The notes: generated from the sequence alone by a model not told the origin. Positions 44,907 to 54,543 are shown, counted from the first letter of the stretch. The stretch: 64,000 nucleotides of DNA from Hyphomicrobiaceae bacterium (GCA_947472885.1 CANJBX010000008.1:1-64000); one strand, 5' to 3'. A program made the numbers and translations.

Positions 44907-45791
44907 TTACGCGCTCACGGGTTTTGCAAGTTCCTGCTTGATCGACAGGAAATCGCGCCACGCCAGCCGCTTCTCCAGCGGTGAGCGCAACAGATAGGCC
45001 GGATGGAATGTCGCGATGGCGCGGATCTCGCGCTTGCCGGTGTTGTAGGCGAGGAAACGCCCGCGCGTCTTGCGGATGCCGTCGGTGAAGCCGAGCAGCG
45101 TCTGCGATGACGGGCCGCCGAGGCAGACGAGAATGTCCGGGTCCGCAAGCTCGATCTGGCGCGAGATGAATGGCAGGCAGATCTGGCTTTCCTGCGGCGT
45201 CGGCGTGCGGTTGCCCGGCGGCCGCCACGGAATGATGTTGGCGATGTAGGCGCCGGTGCGGTCGAGCCCGATGGCCTTCATCATCAGGTCGAGCAATTTG
45301 CCCGAGCGCCCGATGAACGGAACGCCGGCGCGGTCTTCGTCGCTGCCCGGCGCTTCGCCGACGAACATCACACGCGCCTGCGGATTGCCGTCCGAGAACA
45401 CCAGCTGCTTGGCGGATTTCTTCAGCCCGCAGCCGTCGAACGTACCCAGAATGGCCTTCAACTCCTCAAGCGAACCGGCGGATTTTGCGGCTTCCCGGGC
45501 AGCCATCACGGCAACGTCGGGGGCAGGCGGCGCATTTACCGCGGGCGCCGCTTTCGGCACGTTCTTGGGCGGCAAGGTCGTGCGGATGGTTGATACCGGA
45601 CGCTCGGCCTGTTCCGCAGGCGTGGTCGCCACCGCTTGTGGCTGGAGCGCGGGGGCGGCGGCTTCCGGCGCAAAACGGTCGACGGGCTCCTCGCCGACAA
45701 GCGCGTCCACGCCCGCCTCCATGTAGAAGGTCAGGATTTCCCGCGCGGCAGCCCGGTTGCCCGGGGTGTTGTCGATGTGGTCGTTCGCCAT
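44907..45791 (-). CDS. Family 4-like uracil-DNA glycosylase
   Basis: A 294-residue UDG whose core resembles family 4 enzymes: motif GEAPG at about residues 145-149 and later LHPAYLLRSP-type HPAYLLR. Family 4 enzymes carry four cysteines for an Fe-S cluster. Here only two matching cysteines are seen (C121 in DGCGLKK and C205 in QICLPF); the first (F118) and the one in the RPPGNR loop (W189) are replaced, so the cluster may be absent. The first 105 residues form a Pro/Ala-rich low-complexity arm. I start at ATG 45791. Confidence 0.87.
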   Translation of the reverse strand: MANDHIDNTPGNRAAAREILTFYMEAGVDALVGEEPVDRFAPEAAAPALQPQAVATTPAEQAERPVSTIRTTLPPKNVPKAAPAVNAPPAPDVAVMAAREAAKSAGSLEELKAILGTFDGCGLKKSAKQLVFSDGNPQARVMFVGEAPGSDEDRAGVPFIGRSGKLLDLMMKAIGLDRTGAYIANIIPWRPPGNRTPTPQESQICLPFISRQIELADPDILVCLGGPSSQTLLGFTDGIRKTRGRFLAYNTGKREIRAIATFHPAYLLRSPLEKRLAWRDFLSIKQELAKPVSA

Positions 45792-45903
45792 GCCCGACTT
45801 TAGCACAGGCGCGCCGCGCGGCGATTGCCCGGCGGCGGCGAAAGTGGAAAAACATCTGGAGGGAATCTAAATACCAGCCTTCAGGCCATCCGAGGAGGTT
45901 TCA

Positions 45904-47556
45904 TTGTCCGAAGAACTGCCCGCCCGCGAGGCAATGGAATTCGACGTGGTCGTCGTCGGCGCCGGACCCGCGGGCCTGTCGGCAGCGATAAGGCTCAAGC
46001 AGATCTCGCCGGACATTTCCGTCGTGGTCGTGGAGAAGGGCTCCGAGGTCGGCGCGCATATTCTCTCGGGCGCGGTGATCGACCCGGTCGGTCTCGACAA
46101 GCTGCTGCCGGAATGGCGCAATGAAGAAACCCCGGTCCAGACCGCCGTCACCGACGACCGCTTCTACATGCTGTCGGACAAGCACGCATTGCGGCTGCCG
46201 AACTTCATGATGCCGCCGCTGATGGGCAATCACGGCAATTTTATCGTGTCGCTGGGCAGCGTGTGCCGCTGGCTTGCGGGCAAGGCCGAGGCGCTTGGCG
46301 TCGAAATCTATCCAGGCTTCGCGGGTTCCGAAATTCTCTATGATGCCAATGGCGCTGTCACCGGCATCGCGACCGGCGACATGGGCGTCGGCAAGGATGG
46401 CGCGCCGAAAGCTTCGTTCACGCGCGGCATGGAGCTGCGCGCGAAATACACGCTGTTCGCGGAAGGCGCGCGCGGCAGCCTCACCAAGATCCTGATGGCG
46501 CGTTTCGGTCTCGACAATGACAGCGAACCGCAGAAGTTCGGACTTGGCCTCAAAGAACTCTGGCAGGTCGCGCCCGACAAGCATCGCAAGGGACTGGTGC
46601 AGCATTCGTTCGGCTGGCCGCTCGACAACGGCACCGGCGGCGGATCGTTTCTCTATCATTACGACGACAATCTGGTTTCCGTCGGCTTCGTCGTGCATCT
46701 GAACTACCAGAATCCCTATCTGTCACCATTCGAGGAATTCCAGCGCTTCAAGACGCATCCGCTGGTGCGCGAGACATTTGAAGGCGGGAAACGTCTCGCT
46801 TACGGCGCGCGTGCGATCACCGAAGGCGGTTATCAGTCGGTGCCGAAGCTGTCGTTTCCCGGCGGTGTGCTGGTCGGCTGCGCGGCGGGTTTCGTCAATG
46901 TGCCGCGCATCAAGGGCAGCCATAACGCCGTGCTTTCCGGGATGCAGGCAGCGCAATCGGTTGCGGCTGCGCTGTTGGCGGGCCGCGCCAATGACGAGCT
47001 TGCGGACTATGAGGCAGGGTGGCGCACGTCCGAGATTGGCAGCGACCTGTGGAAGGTGCGCAACGCCAAGCCGCTGTGGTCGAAGTTCGGCACGCTCGCC
47101 GGCATCGCGCTCGGCGGCATGGACATGTGGACCAGCACGTTCGGCTTTTCGCTGTTCGGCACGCTCCGCCACGGCAAGCGCGACAGCCAGACCTTGAAGC
47201 CGGCGTCGGAATGCACGCCGATTGCGTATCCCAGGCCCGACGGCAAGCTGACGTTCGACCGCCTCTCCTCGGTGTTCCTCTCCAACACCAACCACGAGGA
47301 AGACCAGCCGGTCCATCTCAAGGTTGCGGACCCCGCGCTGCAGTTGCGCTCCGAACACGATGTCTACGGCGGGCCGTCGGCGCGCTATTGCCCGGCCGGC
47401 GTTTACGAATGGGTGGAGGAGGGCGGTCAGCCAAAGTTCGTCATCAATGCGCAGAACTGCGTCCACTGCAAAACCTGCGACATCAAGGATCCCAACGCCA
47501 ATATCACCTGGGTCGCGCCGGAGGGCAGCGGCGGCCCCAGTTATTCCACGATATAG
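45904..47556 (+). CDS. Electron transfer flavoprotein-ubiquinone oxidoreductase
   Basis: A 550-residue ETF-QO, which passes electrons from ETF to ubiquinone and so links fatty acid and amino acid oxidation to respiration. The N-terminal FAD site is VVVVGAGPAGLSAAIRL (about residues 15-31). The C-terminal ferredoxin part has the [4Fe-4S] cysteines in RYCPAGVYEW and NCVHCKTCDIKDP. A membrane-binding hydrophobic plateau lies in between. Translation starts at TTG behind GAGGAGG (45889-45895). Confidence 0.95.
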   Translation: MSEELPAREAMEFDVVVVGAGPAGLSAAIRLKQISPDISVVVVEKGSEVGAHILSGAVIDPVGLDKLLPEWRNEETPVQTAVTDDRFYMLSDKHALRLPNFMMPPLMGNHGNFIVSLGSVCRWLAGKAEALGVEIYPGFAGSEILYDANGAVTGIATGDMGVGKDGAPKASFTRGMELRAKYTLFAEGARGSLTKILMARFGLDNDSEPQKFGLGLKELWQVAPDKHRKGLVQHSFGWPLDNGTGGGSFLYHYDDNLVSVGFVVHLNYQNPYLSPFEEFQRFKTHPLVRETFEGGKRLAYGARAITEGGYQSVPKLSFPGGVLVGCAAGFVNVPRIKGSHNAVLSGMQAAQSVAAALLAGRANDELADYEAGWRTSEIGSDLWKVRNAKPLWSKFGTLAGIALGGMDMWTSTFGFSLFGTLRHGKRDSQTLKPASECTPIAYPRPDGKLTFDRLSSVFLSNTNHEEDQPVHLKVADPALQLRSEHDVYGGPSARYCPAGVYEWVEEGGQPKFVINAQNCVHCKTCDIKDPNANITWVAPEGSGGPSYSTI

Positions 47557-47785
47557 TGCCGGTAACTGCCTGAAAAAGCAGCGTAACCCCTGCCACGATC
47601 CGGCCACGGTCTCGGCGTCAATGCGGGGGTGCGCAATCTTGCGGCTCATGCCTGAAAAGTCCATTGTCGCAAGCATCGAGTAGCTGGTCGATTCCGGTGG
47701 ACGATCCCGTCAGGCCGGTTCGTGAAGGGCACATCTTCCGGCATGTGTTTGCCGCCTCCGTCTCGCCGTTGCATTGGAGCAATTC

Positions 47786-49555
47786 GTGAACAGGCCCAAC
47801 ATTTTTTCAGCCATTCGCATCGTCGGCACGCTTGCCGCGATTGGTCTGCCGACCGCGCTCTCAGCGCAGGTCCAGAATGCCGTGCCGACCCGGCTCGATC
47901 TCGCGCGCACGACGATTGCCGGGAACTACCTCGCCGGCCGTCAGGCCAACGTGGCGAAGGACGCCGCGGCAGCGGCAACCTATTACCGCGCCGCGCTGCG
48001 GGTGGACCCCAAGAACGTCGAACACCTCACCATGGCGTTCCATTCCGTCCTGGCTGAAGGCAACATCGAGGAAGCCGCCAAACTGGGCGACCGCCTGCTG
48101 CTCGCCGACAAGACCAACCGCAACACGCGGCTCGTTCTTGGCGTCAAGGCGCTCAAGGCCAAGCAATATTCTGCCGCCAAGACGCAGCTTTCGCAGGCCG
48201 CGCGCGGCCCGATTTCGGATCTTGTCGCCACGCTGCTGACCGGCTGGGCGATGACCGGCGCGAACGACGCCAAAGGCGCGGTCGCGGCCATCGACAAGCT
48301 TGCGGGACCGGACTGGTACGCCACGCTCAAGAGCCTGCACGCGGGTCTCATTCTCGATCTGTCGGGCAACAAGAAGGACGCCGGCAAGCGTTTCGAGGTT
48401 GCCTACCGGCTTGACAATACCGCGCTGCGTGTCGTGCAGGCTTACGCCGGATGGCTGTCGCGCAACGGGCAGGCAGAAGAAGCCACCAAGGTGCTGACGG
48501 ATTTCGACAAGTCGTTGCCGAACCATCCGCTGATTGTGACCGCGCTGGCGCAGATCAAGCGCGGCGAAAAAGTCCCGATGATCGCCGAGAACGTGCAGGA
48601 AGGCGCAGCCGAAGCGCTCTACAACCTAGGCTCGGCGCTCGGCCGCCGCGAGGAAGAACTCAGCCTCGCCAATCGCGGCCTCGCGTATCTCCAGCTTGGC
48701 CTCTATCTCCAGCCGACGCATAACCTCGCGCTGTTGTCGCTCGCCGATCTCTTTGAGGCGATGAAGCAGCAGCAGCTTGCGGTCGATACCTATGAGCGCG
48801 TGCCGGCGAATTCGCCGCTCAAGCGCAGCGCGGAAATCCAGCAGGCGCTGGACATGGATTCGCTTGACCGCACCGACGCCGCCAAGAAACAACTGAGCAG
48901 GCTGATCTCGGCCGAGCCGAATAATCGCGATGCGATCCTCGCGCTCGGCGGTATCCTGCGCGAGCGCAAGCAATACGCCGAATGTGCGGAAGCCTACGGC
49001 AAGGCGATTGCCACCGTTGGCAAGCTCGAGCGCGCGAACTGGACGATGCTGTATTTCCGCGGCATCTGCTTTGAACGCTCCAAGCAGTGGGACAAGGCCG
49101 AAGCCGATCTCAAGAAGGCGCTGGAGCTGTATCCCGACCAGCCGCACGTCCTGAACTATCTCGGCTATTCGTGGGTCGACAAGGGCACCAACCTCGACGA
49201 GGGCGTGCGCATGATCAAGCGTTCGGTCGAGCAGCGCCCGGACGACGGCTACATCGTGGACTCGCTCGGCTGGGCCTATTACCGGCTCGGCAATTACGAA
49301 GAGGCCGTGAAGCATCTCGACCGCGCGGTCGAGTTGAAGCCGACCGACCCGACCATCAACGACCATCTCGGCGATGCCTACTGGCGCGTCGGCCGCACGC
49401 TGGAAGCCAGGTTCCAGTGGTCGCATGCGCGCGACCTCAAGCCGGAGCCGGAGGATCTCGTGAAGATCGAGCAGAAGCTCAAGACCGGCACGCTGGAAGA
49501 TGTCACTGCGCCGGCCGCGAGCAACGATCCGCCGCCGAAGAAGGACGGCGGCTGA
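47786..49555 (+). CDS. Exported tetratricopeptide repeat protein
   Basis: A 589-residue protein with a signal peptide (SAIRIVGTLAAIGLPTALSAQ) and about fifteen tetratricopeptide-type helical hairpins. The last repeats are well conserved, for example LNYLGYSWVDKGTNLDEGVR and DSLGWAYYRLGNYEEAVKHL. Such proteins act as scaffolds in the periplasm or outer membrane; the partner is unknown. I prefer GTG 47786 because GGAG lies at 47776-47779; the frame has a TTG at 47774. ispE follows 28 bases downstream. Confidence 0.88.
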   Translation: MNRPNIFSAIRIVGTLAAIGLPTALSAQVQNAVPTRLDLARTTIAGNYLAGRQANVAKDAAAAATYYRAALRVDPKNVEHLTMAFHSVLAEGNIEEAAKLGDRLLLADKTNRNTRLVLGVKALKAKQYSAAKTQLSQAARGPISDLVATLLTGWAMTGANDAKGAVAAIDKLAGPDWYATLKSLHAGLILDLSGNKKDAGKRFEVAYRLDNTALRVVQAYAGWLSRNGQAEEATKVLTDFDKSLPNHPLIVTALAQIKRGEKVPMIAENVQEGAAEALYNLGSALGRREEELSLANRGLAYLQLGLYLQPTHNLALLSLADLFEAMKQQQLAVDTYERVPANSPLKRSAEIQQALDMDSLDRTDAAKKQLSRLISAEPNNRDAILALGGILRERKQYAECAEAYGKAIATVGKLERANWTMLYFRGICFERSKQWDKAEADLKKALELYPDQPHVLNYLGYSWVDKGTNLDEGVRMIKRSVEQRPDDGYIVDSLGWAYYRLGNYEEAVKHLDRAVELKPTDPTINDHLGDAYWRVGRTLEARFQWSHARDLKPEPEDLVKIEQKLKTGTLEDVTAPAASNDPPPKKDGG

Positions 49556-49583
49556 TCCAGCCGCCGCGGCCTGCTGTGCAAAC

Positions 49584-50525
49584 GTGAGCGGCAGCAAACC
49601 CGTGTCGCCCAAATCCGCCAGCAAGCCGCCGGCCCGCAGATCTCCGGTCCGGCTTGCGGCGCTGGCCGAGCCGGCTTTCGCCAAGATCAATCTCACCTTG
49701 CGTGTCACCGGCCGCCGCGCCGATGGCTTTCATCTGCTTGAAAGCCTCGTCTGCTTTGCCGCCTTGGCGGATCGCGTGGAACTGCATGTCGGCGCAAGGC
49801 TCGAACTCAAGGTCGGCGGCCCGACTGCGACCGATGCCGGGCCTGACGGCGAAAATCTCGTGCTGCGTGCTGCGCGCGCGCTCCAGCAGCGGGTGCCTAG
49901 GCTCAAGCTCGGACGCTTCACCTTGACCAAGCGCCTGCCGGTGGGTGCGGGTCTTGGCGGCGGCTCGGCGGATGCAGCTGCCGCGCTGCGGCTCTTGGCG
50001 CAGGCCAACAAGCTGCCGCAGGACGATCCAGAACTTTACGAGGCAGCGCGCGAGACCGGCTCGGATGTTTCCGTATGCCTGGCGTCGGCAACACGCTGGA
50101 TGAGCGGTACCGGCCACGAACTCTCCGCGCCGGTCGCGATGCCGAAGCTGTTTGCGGTGCTGGTCAATCCGGGCATTCCGCTGGCAACGCGCGACGTCTA
50201 TGGCGCGCTCAAAGCGCCAAAGGTGTCCGAAGCGGCGAAATTCAGGCCGCCTGCATTGCCCAATGGCCGCAAGGAATTCCTGGCGTTTGTGGCGGGCCTT
50301 GCCAATGATCTCGAACCGCCGGCGATCAAGCTCGCGCCCATTGTGGAAGTTGTATTGGCTACGCTGCGCGATCAGCCGGCCTGCGTGCTGGCGCGCATGT
50401 CCGGTTCAGGCTCGACGTGTTTTGCGATTTTCGCGACGCGTAATGCCGCCAAGCTCGCGGCGCGCACGCTGACGATCCGGCATCCGGCGTGGTGGGTCAG
50501 GGATACGGAACTGGGCGCGAGCTAG
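49584..50525 (+). CDS. ispE: 4-diphosphocytidyl-2-C-methyl-D-erythritol kinase
   Basis: A 313-residue GHMP kinase of the methylerythritol phosphate pathway to isoprenoids. The ATP-binding motif PVGAGLGGGSADAAAAL lies near residue 118, and EPAFAKINLTLRVTGRRADG is the usual N-terminal substrate region. GSGSTCFAIF near residue 274 is the third GHMP motif. The GTG 49584 is chosen; GTG 49602 would be possible. The gene converges with ispB, another isoprenoid gene, with one base between the stops. Confidence 0.93.
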   Translation: MSGSKPVSPKSASKPPARRSPVRLAALAEPAFAKINLTLRVTGRRADGFHLLESLVCFAALADRVELHVGARLELKVGGPTATDAGPDGENLVLRAARALQQRVPRLKLGRFTLTKRLPVGAGLGGGSADAAAALRLLAQANKLPQDDPELYEAARETGSDVSVCLASATRWMSGTGHELSAPVAMPKLFAVLVNPGIPLATRDVYGALKAPKVSEAAKFRPPALPNGRKEFLAFVAGLANDLEPPAIKLAPIVEVVLATLRDQPACVLARMSGSGSTCFAIFATRNAAKLAARTLTIRHPAWWVRDTELGAS

Positions 50526-50526
50526 T

Positions 50527-51549
50527 CTAATGCGTTCTGGCGATGCAGAACGCGACGGCGTCCTCGATGGCTTCCTTGGTCGGCGATGCCGGGAACAGCG
50601 CCAGCGCATCCTTCGCCATCGCACCGTAGTGGCGGGCGCGCGAAATCGTGTCTTCCAGAGCGCGGTGCTTGGTCATCAGGCCGATGGCATGATCGAGGTC
50701 GCCGCCGTTGACTTCGCTGGCTTCCAGCGTGCGTTTCCAGAATTCGCGCTCGCTGTCGGAGCCGCGGCGGAACGCCAGCACCACCGGCAGCGTGATCTTG
50801 CCTTCGCGGAAATCGTCGCCGGTGTTCTTGCCGAGCTTCTGCGCGGTGCCGCCGTAGTCGAGCGCGTCGTCCACCAGCTGGAACGCGATGCCGAGGTTCA
50901 TGCCGAACGAGCGGCACGCCGCCTGCTCGGCCTTGGGACGGTTTGCCACCACGGGTCCGACTTCGCAGGCTGCGCCGAACAGCTCAGCCGTCTTGGCGCG
51001 AATGACCGCGAGGTATTCGTCTTCGGTCGTCGATGTGTTCTTGGCCGCCGCCAACTGCATGACTTCGCCTTCGGCGATCACGGCCGCGGCCGACGACAGG
51101 ATTTCGAGCGCGCGCAGCGAGCCGACCTCGACCATCATCTTGAATGCCTGGCCGAGCAGGAAGTCGCCAACCAGCACGCTCGCCTCGTTGCCCCAGACCA
51201 TGCGCGCCGCCAGCTTGCCGCGCCGCATGTCGCTTTCGTCCACGACATCGTCGTGCAGCAGCGTGGCCGTGTGCATGAACTCGACCGCCGCCGCGAGCTT
51301 GAGGTGGCCGTCGCCGTCGTAGCTGGTGAGATTGGCCATTGCCACGGTCAGCATAGGGCGCAGCCGCTTGCCGCCGGAATTGATGAGGTGGTTCGCGACT
51401 TCGGGGATCATGGTGACCTCGGAGCCGGTGCGCGACAGGATGGTGGCGTTGACGCGCTCCATATCGGCTGCGCAGAGCTTCACGAGGCGGTCGATAGTGG
51501 CCCGCGCGCTGGAATCGGCTTGGGATTCGAAAGGTACGATGACAGCCAA
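50527..51549 (-). CDS. ispB: Polyprenyl diphosphate synthase (octaprenyl/decaprenyl type)
   Basis: A 340-residue long-chain prenyl transferase that makes the side chain of ubiquinone. Both aspartate-rich motifs are present: LLHDDVVDESDMRRG (first) and LVDDALDYGG (second). The conserved GKRLRPML is near residue 55. It starts at TTG 51549 with CCGGAG upstream. It is convergent with ispE and divergent from the DUF2007 gene. The chain length made cannot be told from the sequence. Confidence 0.94.
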   Translation of the reverse strand: MAVIVPFESQADSSARATIDRLVKLCAADMERVNATILSRTGSEVTMIPEVANHLINSGGKRLRPMLTVAMANLTSYDGDGHLKLAAAVEFMHTATLLHDDVVDESDMRRGKLAARMVWGNEASVLVGDFLLGQAFKMMVEVGSLRALEILSSAAAVIAEGEVMQLAAAKNTSTTEDEYLAVIRAKTAELFGAACEVGPVVANRPKAEQAACRSFGMNLGIAFQLVDDALDYGGTAQKLGKNTGDDFREGKITLPVVLAFRRGSDSEREFWKRTLEASEVNGGDLDHAIGLMTKHRALEDTISRARHYGAMAKDALALFPASPTKEAIEDAVAFCIARTH

Positions 51550-51718
51550 GGCGAGGCTCCGGTTGGTCGCTGAACACGCTATATAGTCCGAAGCACGGCC
51601 GGATACAGCCCACACCCCGAAATCGAGACAGCGGAGCATAGAAACGCTATGCTGCCGGGGCAAGTGCGCCGCTGGCATAAGACGACTTTCACGGTGCGGC
51701 ATCTGGGCGGCGACAAAT

Positions 51719-51949
51719 TTGCGTGAACTGATCAGGGCGACAGATCCGGTGCTGATTTCCGCGGTGGGCGCGCTGCTCGACGGCGCGGGCCTCGGCCATT
51801 TTGTGCTCGACCGCAACATGAGCGTGCTGGACGGCTCGCTCGGCATCCTGCCATGCCGGATCATGGTGGCCGACGACGATGTAGAGCCTGCGAAGCGCAT
51901 GCTGCGCGATGCGGGCCTCGGCCACGAGCTTCGCCCGGATGTCACCTGA
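51719..51949 (+). CDS. DUF2007 domain protein
   Basis: A 76-residue DUF2007 protein, a small alpha-beta fold (RATDPVLISAVGALLDGAGL then FVLDRNMSVLDGSLG, ending PAKRMLRDAGL). DUF2007 proteins are found widely and may bind metal or signal molecules. The TTG start follows GGGCGGCG. It overlaps the methyltransferase gene by 11 bases and is likely co-translated with it. Confidence 0.88.
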   Translation: MRELIRATDPVLISAVGALLDGAGLGHFVLDRNMSVLDGSLGILPCRIMVADDDVEPAKRMLRDAGLGHELRPDVT

Positions 51950-52727
51950 CCTGACCAGCGATATCACCGACGACGGCGCCCTCGGCGGACGGTTGCAGCT
52001 TCTGCAACCGCGCAAGGGCCACCGCTTTGGCCATGACGCAATCCTGCTCGCGGCGGCGACACCCGCGCGCGCGGGCGAACATGCGGTCGATCTCGGCGCC
52101 GGTGTTGGCGCGGCGGGTCTGGCGCTCGCGAAGCGCGTCGATGGCGTTGCAATCACATTGGTCGAGATCGACGCGGCGCTGTGTGCGCTGGCGCGCGACA
52201 ACGCCGCACGCAACGGCATGGCGGATCGTGTGCGGATCGCGGCGCTGGATGTCACCGCGGCTGAATCTTTTTTCGATGAAGCCAATCTGAAATCCGGCTG
52301 CACCGATCGCGTGCTGATGAATCCGCCATTCCACGATGCGGCCACCGCGCAGGCTTCACCCAATGCTGCGCGCCGCGTCGCGCATGTGGCGCAGGCAGGA
52401 TCGCTTGCGGTGTGGGTCGATGCAGCTGCGCGGCTGCTGCGGCCGGAGGGCACGCTGAGCATGATTTACCGGGCCGATGCGCGCAACGAAGTGATCGCCG
52501 CGCTGGCGGATAAATTCGTGTCTGTGGATGTTCTGCCGGTCTATCCGAAGCCGGGCGCGTCGGCGATCCGGATTATTCTGCAGGCAGTCCGCGGTGAATG
52601 CGTGCGCAACGAAAAGGCAGTCGTGAATACGTCGGCTGGCCTGGTTCTTAACGGTTTGGATGGACGCCCGGCGGCGGAAGCGGAAGCGATTTTGCGGAAC
52701 GCGGCTGCGCTTCCCGTTAAGGGTTGA
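51939..52727 (+). CDS. TrmN6-like tRNA/rRNA adenine-N6 methyltransferase
   Basis: A 262-residue SAM-dependent methyltransferase with the amino-methylation motif NPPF (VLMNPPFHDA, about residue 127) and motif I AVDLGAGVGAAGLALA. It resembles TrmN6, which methylates A37 of tRNA1(Val), but substrate assignment is inferred. The N-terminal PRKGHRFGHDAILLAA is the usual signature of this group. It overlaps the DUF2007 gene by 11 bases. Confidence 0.88.
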   Translation: MSPDLTSDITDDGALGGRLQLLQPRKGHRFGHDAILLAAATPARAGEHAVDLGAGVGAAGLALAKRVDGVAITLVEIDAALCALARDNAARNGMADRVRIAALDVTAAESFFDEANLKSGCTDRVLMNPPFHDAATAQASPNAARRVAHVAQAGSLAVWVDAAARLLRPEGTLSMIYRADARNEVIAALADKFVSVDVLPVYPKPGASAIRIILQAVRGECVRNEKAVVNTSAGLVLNGLDGRPAAEAEAILRNAAALPVKG

Positions 52728-52763
52728 TCAATCTTACCGCCTAGCGATGAGGCGGTCGTGCGC

Positions 52764-52889
52764 CTAGATGGGCAGCACCGGCTGATCGTCGCGCACGTTA
52801 CGCTCGCGCTTGGATACGTTCTGTCCGACATGCGAAAACGCTGCAATCACGCCAATCAGCGCCGTAAGGATCATGATCTTGATATCCAT
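52764..52889 (-). CDS. Small single-helix membrane protein
   Basis: A possible 41-residue protein with one hydrophobic helix (IMILTALIGVIAAFSHV) and a charged tail. AAGCAGG precedes the ATG by a suitable distance. I do not recognise it; conservation would be needed to confirm it. It sits in the gap between the methyltransferase and S49 peptidase genes. Confidence 0.5.
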   Translation of the reverse strand: MDIKIMILTALIGVIAAFSHVGQNVSKRERNVRDDQPVLPI

Positions 52890-53072
52890 TGCGAACCTGC
52901 TTCTTTTCTTCCGGCACTGCCAACGACCTGAACGGTCAATCCTGTTACGCAAGAAGCGTTCCAGTTCGGGAAAGAGCATTGCTGTAGTAAAGAAAGGGTA
53001 ACGTGCAGGTGCGTCTTTATGGCCGCTGACGCGTTACCGTGTTCACGCTACTCGTCTGATCCTCCCCACCTT

Positions 53073-53966
53073 ATGGAGCTTGTGCGACAAATGTTTGCGC
53101 GCCTTGCCGATTTTTTGCGCCCGATTCTCCCCAAAAGCTGGGTGTCGAATCGCGCCATCGTGCCGGTGGTAAATCTGTCCGGCGTGATTGGCATTTCGAC
53201 GCCATTGCGGCCCGGTTTGATGCTCTCCGGCGTCGCCCCGTTGCTCGATAAAGCCTTCGGTACGAAGGGCGCAAAAGCGGTCGCATTGGTGATCAATTCT
53301 CCGGGAGGATCGGCCGTGCAATCGCACCTGATCTTCAACCGCGTGCGACAGCTCTCGGCGGAAAAGAAACTGACGGTGTTTGCCTTCGTGGAAGATGTCG
53401 CAGCGTCGGGCGGCTACATGATTGCCTGCGCGGCGGACGAAATCATCGCCGACGCATCATCCATTGTCGGTTCGATCGGCGTGGTCGGTGCGTCGTTCGG
53501 CTTTGTCGAGGCCATGAAGAAGCTGGGTATCGAGCGGCGCGTCTACACGGCGGGCGAAAACAAGGTGACCCTCGATCCGTTTCAGCCGGAAAAGGCGGAA
53601 GACGTCGACACGCTGAAGGCGCTGCAGGCTGAAATTCACAGCAATTTTATCGGACTGGTCAGGGAGAGCCGCGGGGTCAGACTGACTGGCCCGGAAAAAA
53701 CCTTGTTCTCCGGGGAATATTGGCTTGCCGGACCTGCGCTGGAATACGGTCTGATCGACCGTATCGGCGATATCCGGTCGGTACTGCGTGAGAAGTTCGG
53801 CGACAAGGTGCAATTGCCGGTCATCGCGCCGGGCCGCAGGTTCTTGTCGCGTCTGGTGCCGGGAATGAAGCTTGCGGGAATTGCCGGCGGCGCCGAGATC
53901 GGCCTGGCCGACGAGATCGTGAGTACGATGGAAGCGCGCGCGATCTGGGCGCGCTTCGGATTCTAG
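53073..53966 (+). CDS. S49 family signal-peptide peptidase-like serine protease
   Basis: A 297-residue serine protease of the SppA/SohB family. The nucleophile serine is in VAASGGYMIACAADE and the general-base lysine probably in YTAGENKVTLDPF. The first strand VPVVNLSGVIG is typical. Such enzymes digest cleaved signal peptides in the membrane. I start at ATG 53073 (MELVRQMF); an in-frame ATG at 53019 would add 18 residues, and neither has a clear ribosome binding site. The start region reads as a hydrophilic, amphipathic anchor rather than a clear membrane helix. Confidence 0.88.
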   Translation: MELVRQMFARLADFLRPILPKSWVSNRAIVPVVNLSGVIGISTPLRPGLMLSGVAPLLDKAFGTKGAKAVALVINSPGGSAVQSHLIFNRVRQLSAEKKLTVFAFVEDVAASGGYMIACAADEIIADASSIVGSIGVVGASFGFVEAMKKLGIERRVYTAGENKVTLDPFQPEKAEDVDTLKALQAEIHSNFIGLVRESRGVRLTGPEKTLFSGEYWLAGPALEYGLIDRIGDIRSVLREKFGDKVQLPVIAPGRRFLSRLVPGMKLAGIAGGAEIGLADEIVSTMEARAIWARFGF

Positions 53967-54027
53967 TGCATTATCGCTGTAAGCTGTATCGCTTGCAGAT
54001 TCACGCATAAACTTTTGTGAGGAACGG

Positions 54028-54228
54028 ATGCCAGTTCCAACAGTGCTTGCCTGGATGGTCGGGGTGGCCGGTGTTGCCGCCTTGGCGAAGGTTGCGGCGA
54101 GGGAATGGAAGAAGGCTCAGGCCACGATGCGTCCGGCGGACGCGCGGCGGGCCACTGAACCTTTCAGGCGGGAATCGCTGCCGACGTTGCGGCGCGATCC
54201 GCGCACGGGAATCTATCGCGCAGACTGA
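54028..54228 (+). CDS. Small membrane-anchored hypothetical protein
   Basis: A 66-residue protein with a hydrophobic N-terminal helix (about residues 4-24) and a basic tail. GTGAGGAAC lies just before the ATG, a good ribosome binding site. I do not recognise the family. It lies downstream of the S49 peptidase gene. Confidence 0.6.
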   Translation: MPVPTVLAWMVGVAGVAALAKVAAREWKKAQATMRPADARRATEPFRRESLPTLRRDPRTGIYRAD

Positions 54229-54263
54229 TCCGTCTTGGCGGACCGTGGCTGTCTTGCGCGCGA

Positions 54264-54353
54264 CTAGTAGCGCGCAACCGGACGGTCGTGTCCGAACAGC
54301 GGGGCCAGAAACAGCCCCAGGAAAATAACGCCTAAAATCGTGAACATCACCAT
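54264..54353 (-). CDS. 29-residue membrane microprotein
   Basis: A possible 29-residue protein that is almost one hydrophobic helix (FTILGVIFLGLFLAPLFG), then a charged end (HDRPVARY). GGGAGT lies seven bases upstream of the ATG. It faces the small gene at 54028-54228, tail to tail. Too short for standard gene calling, so support is limited to the ribosome binding site and helix. Confidence 0.5.
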   Translation of the reverse strand: MVMFTILGVIFLGLFLAPLFGHDRPVARY

Positions 54354-54543
54354 TGTTGTCACTCCCGATACCGCTTTCTGGGGATCGGTGTCATGGTGCC
54401 TCGCCCGCTTCAATTCGGCGTAAATTTGCGCTGCCTCAAAGGGGCCGCAGGAGCGAAATTGCGATTAAGCCTTACCGCGTCGTTAAACGGTTAGCGGCGG
54501 GTTAAAGCGCGCGATTGATACAATCCGCGGAATTACGCGTAGG
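54354..54543. other. AT-rich gap with no gene seen
   Basis: The 344 bases between the microprotein and the Bug gene hold the dispersed repeat and this non-coding part. I see no further gene or clear operator in it. Confidence 0.6.
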
